Shown: one piece after another, positions 1 through 6,805 of the stretch
How positions within the stretch are numbered: the stretch's first letter is position 1
How the letters are laid out: every line of letters starts with the position of its first letter
Assembly (NCBI GenBank): GCA_020432105.1
Contig: JAGQGZ010000003.1
Location: 1-45,188 of the forward strand
DNA from: Dehalococcoidia bacterium
GTDB lineage: Bacteria > Chloroflexota > Dehalococcoidia > Tepidiformales > Tepidiformaceae
Direction: 5' to 3'
Length of the DNA: 45,188 nucleotides
The notes under the pieces: generated by a model
What the model was told of the DNA's origin: nothing
Seen by the model: only the letters and a program-made list of their open reading frames with translations
The model's database searches: none
Made by a program: the position numbers and the translations under genes

Positions 1-290
1 TGGAGCGGGCAGTGGTTGTCTGCGGGAGTGGTGTGGGAGCCTCGGTGGTGGTGAACAAGATCCCCGGGGTACGGGGTGCCTTATGCCATGATTCGTTCAG
101 CGCCCGGCAGGGTGTGGAAGATGACGACATGAACGTGCTCTGCCTTGGGGCCCGGATTATCGGGCCTGAGCTCGCGAAGGAAGCTATTCGGGCGTTTGAG
201 GGAGCCCGGTTCTCCGGCCTCGAGCGCCACGTGCGGCGCAGCGACAAGATCGACGCGATCGAGGCGCGGTACTTCAAGCAACGGGGTTAG
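1..290 (+). CDS. rpiB: Ribose-5-phosphate isomerase B, C-terminal part
   Basis: This is the last ~95 residues of a RpiB/LacAB-family sugar-phosphate isomerase, which interconverts ribose 5-phosphate and ribulose 5-phosphate in the non-oxidative pentose phosphate pathway. The reading frame is open from base 3, so the gene starts outside the window; the full family protein is about 145-150 residues. Visible hallmarks are the active-site loop VCGSGVG with its catalytic Cys, the phosphate/substrate segment ALCHDSFSAR with the conserved His, and NVLCLGARIIG. Its TAG stop overlaps the stop of the convergent small gene at 287-517. Transaldolase and Pgi further along serve the same sugar-phosphate network. 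Confidence 0.93.
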   Translation, partial: ERAVVVCGSGVGASVVVNKIPGVRGALCHDSFSARQGVEDDDMNVLCLGARIIGPELAKEAIRAFEGARFSGLERHVRRSDKIDAIEARYFKQRG

Positions 291-517
291 TCGGCAACCA
301 CCATCGAGAGAGCCGGCATAGGCAGCCGGACCGTGATCGCTTCGTCTACCTGCAAGGTTGTGCGCAGGGAGACCCTGGAGCCGATCCGCCCGGTCTGACC
401 GGTGTCTGCGCCTTCGGCATCAAGCGGTTCGGCCAGGAATAGTGCCGCAACGCTGAGCAGGCCGATGGGAATGAGGAATCCTGCGGCTTTCCGGAACATG
501 ATGGTCATCGAAGTCAT
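287..517 (-). CDS. Small secreted or membrane-anchored protein, unknown
   Basis: A 76-residue protein that I do not recognise. A short polar N-terminus is followed by one hydrophobic stretch (about residues 10-29, AAGFLIPIGLLSVAALFLA), then a polar tail with a predicted beta-rich C-terminal half ending in LPMPALSMVVAD. This looks like a signal anchor or signal peptide plus a small external domain. I chose the ATG at 517 over the longer frame start at 640 because GGAAGGA lies about 6 bases upstream and the extra N-terminal residues are basic and low in hydrophobicity. The start at 517 also leaves a 114-bp divergent gap to the hydrolase at 632. Confidence 0.6.
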   Translation of the reverse strand: MTSMTIMFRKAAGFLIPIGLLSVAALFLAEPLDAEGADTGQTGRIGSRVSLRTTLQVDEAITVRLPMPALSMVVAD

Positions 518-631
518 AGCGGTCCTTCCAGGTGTTCTGCAGGTAAGACCGGCAGGTACCGGGTTTCTTACACGTGCTCGTCTTTTCGGCTCCTGAACGG
601 CGATTGGGCCGGGCCGACGTACACTCGTCCC

Positions 632-2038
632 ATGCGCCAAATCCTGCTGGCTTTTGCTGCCCTCCTGGCGGTGCTCCTGGCTGCTGCCTGCGATTCAGGC
701 GAGACCAGCAGCCCGGCCGGCAGTCCGGATGTGGCGAACGGGAGTGCGACGGCTGCCGTCACTGGTTCCGGTGATACTGCGACTGCGACGGTGCCGTCGG
801 CAGACTCGCCGACGTTGGCCCCCGATGGCTATCCAAAGCTGGGGGCGTACACCGGGATCGCACACGTGTTGGGCGACCCTTCATTCCAGCCCTTGCCTGG
901 AGCAACTGCCCACTTCGGGACGTTGAATAACGCCATGTACCGAGTCGAAATCCCGGATGAGTGGAATGGCGACCTCGTCGTCTGGGCCCACGGGTTCAAA
1001 GGTTTTGGGAAGGAACTCGACGTTGACAGTCCTCCGGCAGCGTTGCGCGAACTGATCATCCCGCGCGGGTACGCCTGGGCGGCAAGCAGCTACAGCGAGA
1101 ATGGCTATGCACCGGGAGTTGGTGCAGACGACACTCTCGCGGTCCGCAACTTCTTCATCGAGGAGTTCGGCGAACCGGAGGCGATCTACCTTGTCGGGGC
1201 GTCGATGGGGGGCAATGTCGTGGCGCTCTCGCTCGAACACTTCCCCGGGGCCTACGACGGAGCGCTCGCCATTTGCGGGGCAGTAGGCGGGCAGACGCAA
1301 ATTGACTACCTGGTTTCGTGGGCACACCTGGCTGCGTTCTTCGCCGGTACGGAACTCCCTCTCGAGGACGGGCCACTGGCCGTGACGCTGACACTCACCG
1401 GTGAAGTTTCGGACGCCCTCGGTGAGCCCGATGCTCCGACGGTCGCGGGTGAGCAGTTCGCGAGCACGATCAGGATGCTCACCGGTGGTCCCCGGCCGTT
1501 CTTCCAGGAGGGGTTTGTGGAGCAGTACCTGCTCAACTTCGGCTACATCCTCAGCGATCCGGGACTGGAGACAGCGACCGCGAGAGCCGCCACGAACGCC
1601 GAGACCGAGTACGCGATCGAACCCGGGCTGGGCATCACGGCGGATGCGATCAATGAAGGAGTGCATCGGCAGACCGCGGATCCAGGGTTCCGGAACGCGG
1701 CAGACTATCCGGACAAGGTGCCGACAGCCGGCAACCTTTCCGCTCCGCTGCTGACGTTGCATGGCACCGGCGACCTATTCGTACCGATCTCGCAGGAGAT
1801 CGAATACCGGGCGAGCGTGGAGGCTGCAGGAAAGACTGACCTCTTAGTGCAGCGAGCGATTCGCGCACCGGGCCATTGTGACTTCTCGGCGGAAGAGATT
1901 ACGCAGGCGTTCACAGACCTCACTGCCTGGGTGATGGAGGGAGTGCGCCCCGGCGGTGACGACCTTACGGGCGATCTTAGTGCTATCGGCCGGGCGTTCA
2001 CCAACCCCCTGCGCCCGGGTGACCCGGACCTGGAGTAG
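632..2038 (+). CDS. Alpha/beta-hydrolase lipoprotein
   Basis: A 468-residue exported hydrolase. The N-terminus is a lipoprotein signal peptide with the lipidated Cys at residue 20 (LLAAAC), followed by a Ser/Thr/Ala-rich linker to about residue 65. The rest is an alpha/beta-hydrolase fold. GASMGG gives the nucleophile Ser191, HGTGD gives a likely acid Asp381, and APGHCDF gives a likely catalytic His415. WAHGFKGFG near residue 118 fits the oxyanion-hole region. The substrate cannot be told; an esterase or peptidase acting outside the membrane is likely. No clear ribosome binding site precedes the ATG, so it may be leaderless. It is followed by a HAD-like gene 42 bp later. Confidence 0.82.
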   Translation: MRQILLAFAALLAVLLAAACDSGETSSPAGSPDVANGSATAAVTGSGDTATATVPSADSPTLAPDGYPKLGAYTGIAHVLGDPSFQPLPGATAHFGTLNNAMYRVEIPDEWNGDLVVWAHGFKGFGKELDVDSPPAALRELIIPRGYAWAASSYSENGYAPGVGADDTLAVRNFFIEEFGEPEAIYLVGASMGGNVVALSLEHFPGAYDGALAICGAVGGQTQIDYLVSWAHLAAFFAGTELPLEDGPLAVTLTLTGEVSDALGEPDAPTVAGEQFASTIRMLTGGPRPFFQEGFVEQYLLNFGYILSDPGLETATARAATNAETEYAIEPGLGITADAINEGVHRQTADPGFRNAADYPDKVPTAGNLSAPLLTLHGTGDLFVPISQEIEYRASVEAAGKTDLLVQRAIRAPGHCDFSAEEITQAFTDLTAWVMEGVRPGGDDLTGDLSAIGRAFTNPLRPGDPDLE

Positions 2039-2080
2039 GGTTGCCCAAAGACGCTGTGCCCGGCCATGCTGGCGGAGCAC

Positions 2081-2479
2081 ATGAACATTTTCTTCGACGT
2101 TGACGACACCATCATCAGTTGGGATGTTCGCCTTCGGCCCGGCGTAGATGAGATCTTCCAGCAGTTACGCGAGGATGGCCACACCCTCTACCTCTGGAGC
2201 GGCTACGGACCCCGTTGGGAGGTGGTTCGCCGCTTCGACCTGCATGAGCACATCATCGATTGCTTCTGGAAGCCGCTACATAACCATCATGCTCGCCTCG
2301 ACGAACTGAAAGTGCCGTTCGTGCCGGATTACACGGTGGACGACCACGTGGAGATCATCCAGGCGTTTGGCGGCAGCTTGATCAAGCCCGCACCGATGCG
2401 GTTGGAGCGTGACCGTGAGATGTGGCGCGTCTATGACGAGATCAGGGCGTTTGCGTCGAAGCCGGGAGCGGGCGAATAG
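2081..2479 (+). CDS. HAD-like hydrolase, small
   Basis: A 132-residue cytoplasmic protein of the HAD superfamily. Motif I is present at the N-terminus (FFDVDDTII, nucleophile and acid Asp pair), and LYLWSGYG fits motif II with the Ser. DYTVDDHVEII in the second half may be the acidic motif IV. It has no large cap domain, so it is a minimal HAD phosphatase-like fold, and the substrate is unknown. I chose the ATG at 2081 over 2066 because GGAG sits 5 bases upstream and the DVDDT motif then lies close to the N-terminus as usual. The stop codon TAG overlaps the proposed AUA start of the histidine phosphatase that follows. Confidence 0.72.
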   Translation: MNIFFDVDDTIISWDVRLRPGVDEIFQQLREDGHTLYLWSGYGPRWEVVRRFDLHEHIIDCFWKPLHNHHARLDELKVPFVPDYTVDDHVEIIQAFGGSLIKPAPMRLERDREMWRVYDEIRAFASKPGAGE

Positions 2480-3033
2480 CTGGCAGCGTCATCTTTGTAC
2501 GGCATGCCATGCCGGAGATTCAGAAGGACGTGCCATCGAGCAGGTGGCGCCTTACAGAGTCCTCGAAGGAGGACTGTGTGTTGCTGGCGCATGCATTGCC
2601 GGCCAAATTGGCGCCGGTGATCTACCACAGTGACCAGCTGAAAGCGGCGGAGACGGCACTCGTGATCGCGCTAAGACGAGGACTGCAGATGGTGCGAGAC
2701 ACGAGGTTGGCGGAAGTCGACCAGTCGGCAAGCGGCTGGCTCGATGATTACGAGTCCGTGGCCATGCGATACCTCGAGACAGGTGAATCGCCGGGTTGGG
2801 AAGCGCAGCCATCGGTGGTGGCCCGGATGGATGCGGCTGTCGGCGATGCCCTCGCTGCCCAACCGGACGATGGCGCCGTGGTGCTTGTCGGGCATGGGCT
2901 TGCGCCGACGCTCTGGCTGCACAGCCGGAGCCCATTTGATGACATCGCGGCGTTCTGGCGTGGGCTGACGCTGCCAGATGCCTGGCAGCTGGATCTTGAA
3001 TCGGGCGAATTGGCACGCGTCGAGCGATTCTGA
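2476..3033 (+). CDS. Histidine phosphatase family protein (no standard start codon)
   Basis: A phosphoglycerate-mutase-like histidine phosphatase of about 185 residues. The catalytic phosphohistidine motif is VIFVRHA (His at 2503-2505), and the second active-site His is in VVLVGHGLAPTLW. The nearest ATG (2509) lies after the catalytic His, and no ATG, GTG or TTG occurs in frame between the upstream stop at 2434 and that motif. The best candidate is ATA at 2476: it overlaps the HAD stop as ATAG and has GGGAG seven or eight bases upstream. A frameshift fusion from the upstream gene (this frame is -1 to it) is the alternative. The substrate is unknown. Confidence 0.72.
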   Translation: MAGSVIFVRHAMPEIQKDVPSSRWRLTESSKEDCVLLAHALPAKLAPVIYHSDQLKAAETALVIALRRGLQMVRDTRLAEVDQSASGWLDDYESVAMRYLETGESPGWEAQPSVVARMDAAVGDALAAQPDDGAVVLVGHGLAPTLWLHSRSPFDDIAAFWRGLTLPDAWQLDLESGELARVERF

Positions 3034-3085
3034 TCCCCGGGCGCTCTCGCGGCTGTGGTATTGTCGCCCCCGATTGGAGGCGGGC

Positions 3086-3218
3086 ATGTCAGAACTCACG
3101 CCGATCGTGGTTGCTCATTCCATTGTTGAGCTGGCTGGAGATAGAGAATGCCCTGGTGGTCAGGCAGCGCACGTATTACGACCAGCTGGTGACCCTGACG
3201 GGACTCGGACTTCTTTAG
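3086..3218 (+). pseudogene. Possible small ORF with a one-base frameshift
   Basis: An ATG at 3086 sits 5 bases after a perfect GGAGG, and its frame begins MSELTPIVVAHSIVELA. That frame then runs on antisense to nuoB without resemblance to a protein. The frame that takes over near 3138 reads EIENALVVRQRTYYDQLV and stops at 3218, exactly where the stop overlaps the nuoB stop, as at other convergent junctions here. Removing one G at 3137/3138 joins the two into a 43-residue protein. The product is unknown to me. It may be a decayed gene, a base-calling error or a programmed shift. Confidence 0.35.
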
Positions 3219-3877
3219 TCCTTGAAGGCTTCGCCGGTGTAGGGATGGCCGTAGCCCGTATACGGCGGCCAGAGACTCTCGAGTTCCTTGCGGATCGGGT
3301 CGCCATCGGGCAGGTAGCGGTGAAACTGGGGCTCGACATCGCGGCGTTGCCACTTCTTGCCGAGCGTATCCTCGCTGATCTTGTCCTGGAGGAGCATGAG
3401 ACCGGTGAGCAGGGACTCGGGCCGGGGCGGACAGCCGGGAATGTAGACATCGACCGGAAGCAGAGTGTTCACGCCGGGTGTGACGCTATAGGCGTAAGCG
3501 AAGGGACCGCCCATGGTCGCGCATCCACCCATGGCAATGGCCCATTTCGGCTCAGGCATTTGCAGCCAGATGCGCCGAACAGCCGGGGCCATCTTCCAAG
3601 TAACCGTACCGGGGACGATAAGGAGGTCGGCCTGCCGCGGCGAGGCCCGGAAGATCTCCGCCCCGAAGCGCGCGATGTCGTAGCGCGGTGTCGCGGTAGC
3701 GATCATCTCCATTGCGCAGCAGGCGAGACCGAACATGGCTGGCCACAATGACGATCGGCGCGACCAGTTGAGAACCTGGTCCACGCTGGTGATGAGGAGG
3801 TTTGACTCGACCTCGTCCTCAACGTTCGTGTCCAGGTGGAGCGGGAGGGGCTGGTAGACCTTGGTGCTGTCAGCCAT
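3215..3877 (-). CDS. nuoB: NADH-quinone oxidoreductase subunit B (NuoB), lone copy
   Basis: This is the 220-residue subunit of respiratory complex I that holds the terminal 4Fe-4S cluster N2 next to the quinone site. All four ligands are visible: the tandem Cys pair C53-C54 in GLACCAME, C119 in GGCATMGG and C149 in IPGCPPRPE. The ATG at 3877 is preceded by an in-frame TTG at 3880; neither has a strong ribosome binding site. No other nuo gene (A, C, D, H to N) lies in the window. The upstream genes on this strand are a zinc ribbon and ribD. It could be a dispersed complex I gene or part of another NuoB-like oxidoreductase. Confidence 0.93.
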   Translation of the reverse strand: MADSTKVYQPLPLHLDTNVEDEVESNLLITSVDQVLNWSRRSSLWPAMFGLACCAMEMIATATPRYDIARFGAEIFRASPRQADLLIVPGTVTWKMAPAVRRIWLQMPEPKWAIAMGGCATMGGPFAYAYSVTPGVNTLLPVDVYIPGCPPRPESLLTGLMLLQDKISEDTLGKKWQRRDVEPQFHRYLPDGDPIRKELESLWPPYTGYGHPYTGEAFKD

Positions 3878-3916
3878 CAATCGTGCAGTCTATCACAATC
3901 CCTCGGTTCGTCGGCA

Positions 3917-4129
3917 CTAGCGTCCGCGCCCGCCTCCGCCGTGGAATTGGCCGTCATTGATCGGTTCATCGATGAACAGATCGCCGTTGCGGATCTTGAT
4001 GTTGTACCCGCAATCCGGGTTGGTGCAGACCCATGCCTTGTAATGGATTGGGGCCCCCTGGCTCCCGAAGTCCGAGAATGGGACAAGGTCCCCATCGCCG
4101 CATTTCCTACACTCTGGAAACTGATACAC
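3917..4129 (-). CDS. Small zinc-ribbon protein
   Basis: A 70-residue protein with two Cys pairs, C7-x2-C10 (ECRKCG) and C35-x4-C40 (CTNPDCG). These form a likely zinc ribbon, followed by a segment of polar residues and a Gly/Arg-rich tail. The start is supported by a GGAGGAGGGG purine run a few bases upstream of the ATG. The function is not known to me; proteins of this kind often bind nucleic acid or act as small metal-binding adaptors. It lies 66 bp after ribD and 39 bp before nuoB on the same strand, so the three are probably cotranscribed. Confidence 0.72.
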   Translation of the reverse strand: MYQFPECRKCGDGDLVPFSDFGSQGAPIHYKAWVCTNPDCGYNIKIRNGDLFIDEPINDGQFHGGGGRGR

Positions 4130-4195
4130 GCCACCCCTCCTCCGATGCTTGGCGGGATACTAGCAGTAAGCCCTTTACCGGCACAATACGCCCTT

Positions 4196-5338
4196 TCAGC
4201 GCAGGGTCATGGGCTGCCAGCGGCCCGTGTAGCCGCGGATGAGGATGTCGTCGTCAATCCGCTCGCTGAGGACCTCGTGGAGAGTTGGCGCCGATGCCAG
4301 GGTGGAGGCACCGAAACCACCGATGGCGGGCAAGCCGTCTCCACCGATGAGCCTGGGTGCGATGAATGCCCAGACCTCGTCGGCGAGATCTTCGTCGAAC
4401 ACGGAGCCAAGCAGACTGGCGCCACCTTCGATCCAGGCTGACAGGATCCCGCGCCTGCCAAGTGCCTGGAAGAGCTGGTAGAGGTTGACGCCGGTCACCC
4501 CCGGTTCGAGGAGGATGACTTCCGCTCCGGCAGCGACGAGGTCCGAACGCCAAGCTGCGTCTGATTCGCTCACGGTTGCGACCACGACCTTTCCGGGTTC
4601 AGCCAACGTCCGGGCCGTAAGGGGTGTGCGCCCGCGAGCGTCGACGATGACCCTGAGCGGTTGACGGATAGCCACTCTGCCCCCTGGTCGGGCCGTAAGT
4701 GCGGGGTCGTCGGCGAGCACCGTCCCGCTGCCGGTGATGATGGCGTCGACGCGGGCGCGCTCTTCGTGCACGCGAGCGCGAGCAGCATCCCCGGTGATCC
4801 ACTTCGAGTCACCGCTGGCCGTGGCAATACGGCCATCCAGGCTCGCGGCGAACTTGGCGATGACATAGGGGAGCCCGGTTTCGCGGTGCTTGAGGTAAGG
4901 GCGCAGCTGCCTAGTGGCTGCCAGCGCACCGTCGCCGGTTTGGACTTCAACGCCGGCCGAACGCAAACGGGCGATTCCTGCACCGGCAACTCGGACGTCG
5001 GGGTCTTCGAGGGCGACTACAACCGCTGCAACACCGGCGTCGATGATGGCGTCCGAACAGGGGGGCGTCCTTTTTCCCTCGAAGGGGGCACAGGGTTCGA
5101 GCGTGCAGTAGAGCGTAGCGCCCCGGGCAAGCGAGCCGGCGGCCTCAAGTGCGACCCGCTCCGCGTGCCGGCCCGGGGGTGGCTCGGTGGCGCCGTAGGC
5201 GATAATGCGGCCCTCGCTGACGATGGCTGCGCCGACCCAGGGATTGGGGCCGGTAAGGCCACGGATCGGCGAGGCAGCATTAAGGGCGGCGCCCATCCCG
5301 GTCGATGGCGCCGTGGACACTACTTCCGTGCCTTCCAC
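4196..5338 (-). CDS. ribD: Riboflavin biosynthesis deaminase/reductase RibD
   Basis: A bifunctional cytoplasmic enzyme. The N-terminal cytidine-deaminase-like domain (to about residue 145) deaminates the pyrimidine intermediate. The C-terminal RibG/DHFR-like domain (about 155-370) reduces the ribosyl side chain with NADPH. Zinc ligands are visible in GRHAE (His58, catalytic Glu60), EPC (Cys83) and TPPC (Cys94); the reductase domain starts at YVIAKFAASLDGRIAT. The GTG at 5338 overlaps the end of the DinB gene by 19 bp, and an ATG at 5296 (residue 15) is an equally good start by homology. The other riboflavin genes are about 36 kb away at 40958-43255. Confidence 0.92.
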   Translation of the reverse strand: MEGTEVVSTAPSTGMGAALNAASPIRGLTGPNPWVGAAIVSEGRIIAYGATEPPPGRHAERVALEAAGSLARGATLYCTLEPCAPFEGKRTPPCSDAIIDAGVAAVVVALEDPDVRVAGAGIARLRSAGVEVQTGDGALAATRQLRPYLKHRETGLPYVIAKFAASLDGRIATASGDSKWITGDAARARVHEERARVDAIITGSGTVLADDPALTARPGGRVAIRQPLRVIVDARGRTPLTARTLAEPGKVVVATVSESDAAWRSDLVAAGAEVILLEPGVTGVNLYQLFQALGRRGILSAWIEGGASLLGSVFDEDLADEVWAFIAPRLIGGDGLPAIGGFGASTLASAPTLHEVLSERIDDDILIRGYTGRWQPMTLR

Positions 5339-5796
5339 AGGTCTCGCGTGAGTTGGGCTTCCCCGACGTGCTCGCGGAGGTGAGCGAGGCCGCGGAGGAT
5401 CGCCTCGTAGCCGGTTACGCGAACCTGGTCGGCGACATCGGCGAAGAATGTTTCTCGCGTGAGGGTCTCGTCGGTACCGGCATCGGCCTCCTTCTTCAAT
5501 GAGGCGAGGTAGGTGTCGATATCGGCCTTGAGTTCTGCGGTGGTCTTCGCCTTATCGACAAATGCTTCCTCTCGCTCCCCGGCCCGGTAGTCCTTGAGCG
5601 AGCGTTCGATGCCACAGCCGACCTGAAGCCAGAAACGCGAGGCGCCGATGGAGTGGGTTACCAGCACCTGGATCGTGTTGCCGGCTCCTTCAGGCTTCCA
5701 ATGCAAGGCCTCGGGGGGCAGGTCGTCGAGGACGGCTCGATAGAGGTCGAAGGAGAGGGCGGCGACGTTGTAGGAAGCCTGGTAGGCAGGATGCAT
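5320..5796 (-). CDS. DinB-family four-helix protein
   Basis: A 158-residue all-helical protein of the DinB/YfiT-like metal-binding superfamily. The usual histidine pattern is present: His48 in VLVTHSIGASRFWL in the second helix and the HLREHVGEAQ segment in the last helix, which would form a mononuclear metal site. Family members include thiol-dependent S-transferases (bacillithiol or mycothiol type) and uncharacterised proteins, so the reaction is open. It is first in the minus-strand run DinB-ribD-zinc ribbon-nuoB, and it starts 78 bp from the divergent ECF sigma gene. Confidence 0.82.
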   Translation of the reverse strand: MHPAYQASYNVAALSFDLYRAVLDDLPPEALHWKPEGAGNTIQVLVTHSIGASRFWLQVGCGIERSLKDYRAGEREEAFVDKAKTTAELKADIDTYLASLKKEADAGTDETLTRETFFADVADQVRVTGYEAILRGLAHLREHVGEAQLTRDLWKARK

Positions 5797-5874
5797 TGGT
5801 CGATCCTATGACTCTGGGACCGGCATGCAAGCGAGAAGCGTGGGCTTCCTCGATGGTGTACGTTTCTTGCAGAG

Positions 5875-6567
5875 ATGAGCGACGGCACTTCGGCTTCGGC
5901 GATCCTCCTTTCGGATGATGACACCGCGCTCGTCGCACGCCTGCGAGAGGGCGAGGCGGAAGCCTTTGAGGAGCTCGTCGACAAGTACCACAGTGCGCTC
6001 GTGCGCTTCGCCCGGTTGTATGTGCCGACGCATGAACTGGCCGAGGATGTGGTGCAGGAGACGTGGATGGGCGTCCTCCGTGGGCTCGATCGATTCGAGG
6101 GCCGATCGTCGCTGAAGACGTGGATCTTCCGGATCGCCGCTAACCGCGCCCAGACCAAAGGCAAACGTGAAGCACGGACGGTACCTTTCGCGGCTCTCGC
6201 TTCGACCGAGGCAGGGCAGGAAGAATCGGTTGAGGTCGATCGGTTCTTGCCGCCAGATCACGCGGAGCGCCCCAACTTCTGGTCAACTCTCCCGCTGGAC
6301 TTCGACAATCAGCCGGAGGCGCGGTTGCTTTCGGACGAGACGTTCGCCGAGATACGGAGGGCGATCGATACATTGCCTCCGATGCAGGCGACGGTGATTA
6401 CCCTTCGCGACCTTCAACAGTGGTCGTCGACGGAGGTGCGCGAGGCGCTGGACATTACGGAGGCGAACCAGAGGGTGCTGCTGCATCGGGCCCGCACCAA
6501 GGTTCGCCGGGCGATCGAGGATTATTTCGCCAGGGCGAATGGAACGGGAGCGCCGTCCGATGCCTGA
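5875..6567 (+). CDS. ECF-type RNA polymerase sigma factor
   Basis: A 230-residue sigma-70 family factor of the extracytoplasmic-function type. Region 2 lies at about residues 27-95 (FEELVDKYHSALVRFARLY, then AEDVVQETWMGVLRGL, the core-binding and -10 recognition helices). Region 4 lies at about 165-220 (LPPMQATVITLRDL, HRARTKVRRAI), where the -35 element is bound. A longer than usual acidic linker of some 60 residues separates them. The next gene overlaps it and encodes a zinc-finger anti-sigma factor, so the pair forms a regulatory unit. The triggering signal is not visible. Confidence 0.93.
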   Translation: MSDGTSASAILLSDDDTALVARLREGEAEAFEELVDKYHSALVRFARLYVPTHELAEDVVQETWMGVLRGLDRFEGRSSLKTWIFRIAANRAQTKGKREARTVPFAALASTEAGQEESVEVDRFLPPDHAERPNFWSTLPLDFDNQPEARLLSDETFAEIRRAIDTLPPMQATVITLRDLQQWSSTEVREALDITEANQRVLLHRARTKVRRAIEDYFARANGTGAPSDA

Positions 6568-6805
6568 GCGGATGACCTGCCCGGTACTTGTCCAACTGGT
6601 GACCGAATACCTGGAAGGGGTGATGCCCCCAGAGGATGCCGCACAATTCGAAGAGCACCTGGGCCGCTGTCCCCCGTGCGAGGTGTACCTCGTCCAGTTT
6701 CGAAAGACGATCGAGATATGTGGCCGTCTCCCGGAAGAGGTATTACCGGTAGAGGTGAAAGAGACCTTGCTGGCTGCCTTCGAGAACTGGAAAGCTAACC
6801 GCTAG
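6560..6805 (+). CDS. Zinc-finger anti-sigma factor, soluble
   Basis: An 81-residue protein with the zinc-binding anti-sigma (ZAS) pattern His33-x3-Cys37-x2-Cys40 in EEHLGRCPPC, preceded by CPVLVQLVTEYLEG, the first helix of the mycothiol-sensing-type fold. It has no hydrophobic segment, so it should be cytoplasmic, unlike most ZAS proteins that span the membrane. It probably binds and holds the ECF sigma factor encoded upstream; a redox signal through the Cys pair is possible. The ATG at 6560 overlaps the sigma gene by 8 bp; an ATG at 6539 would add seven residues. The stop overlaps the convergent pgi stop in CTAG. Confidence 0.85.
   Translation: MPERMTCPVLVQLVTEYLEGVMPPEDAAQFEEHLGRCPPCEVYLVQFRKTIEICGRLPEEVLPVEVKETLLAAFENWKANR

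Noticed and set aside
2978-3751. Plus-strand frame of 257 codons across nuoB
   Set aside because: Most of it is antisense to nuoB. Only its first ~17 codons after 3086 look like a real start, reported as a possible frameshifted small ORF.
3877-3880. TTG at 3880 as the nuoB start
   Set aside because: It adds one residue only, and the ATG directly after it is the simpler choice.
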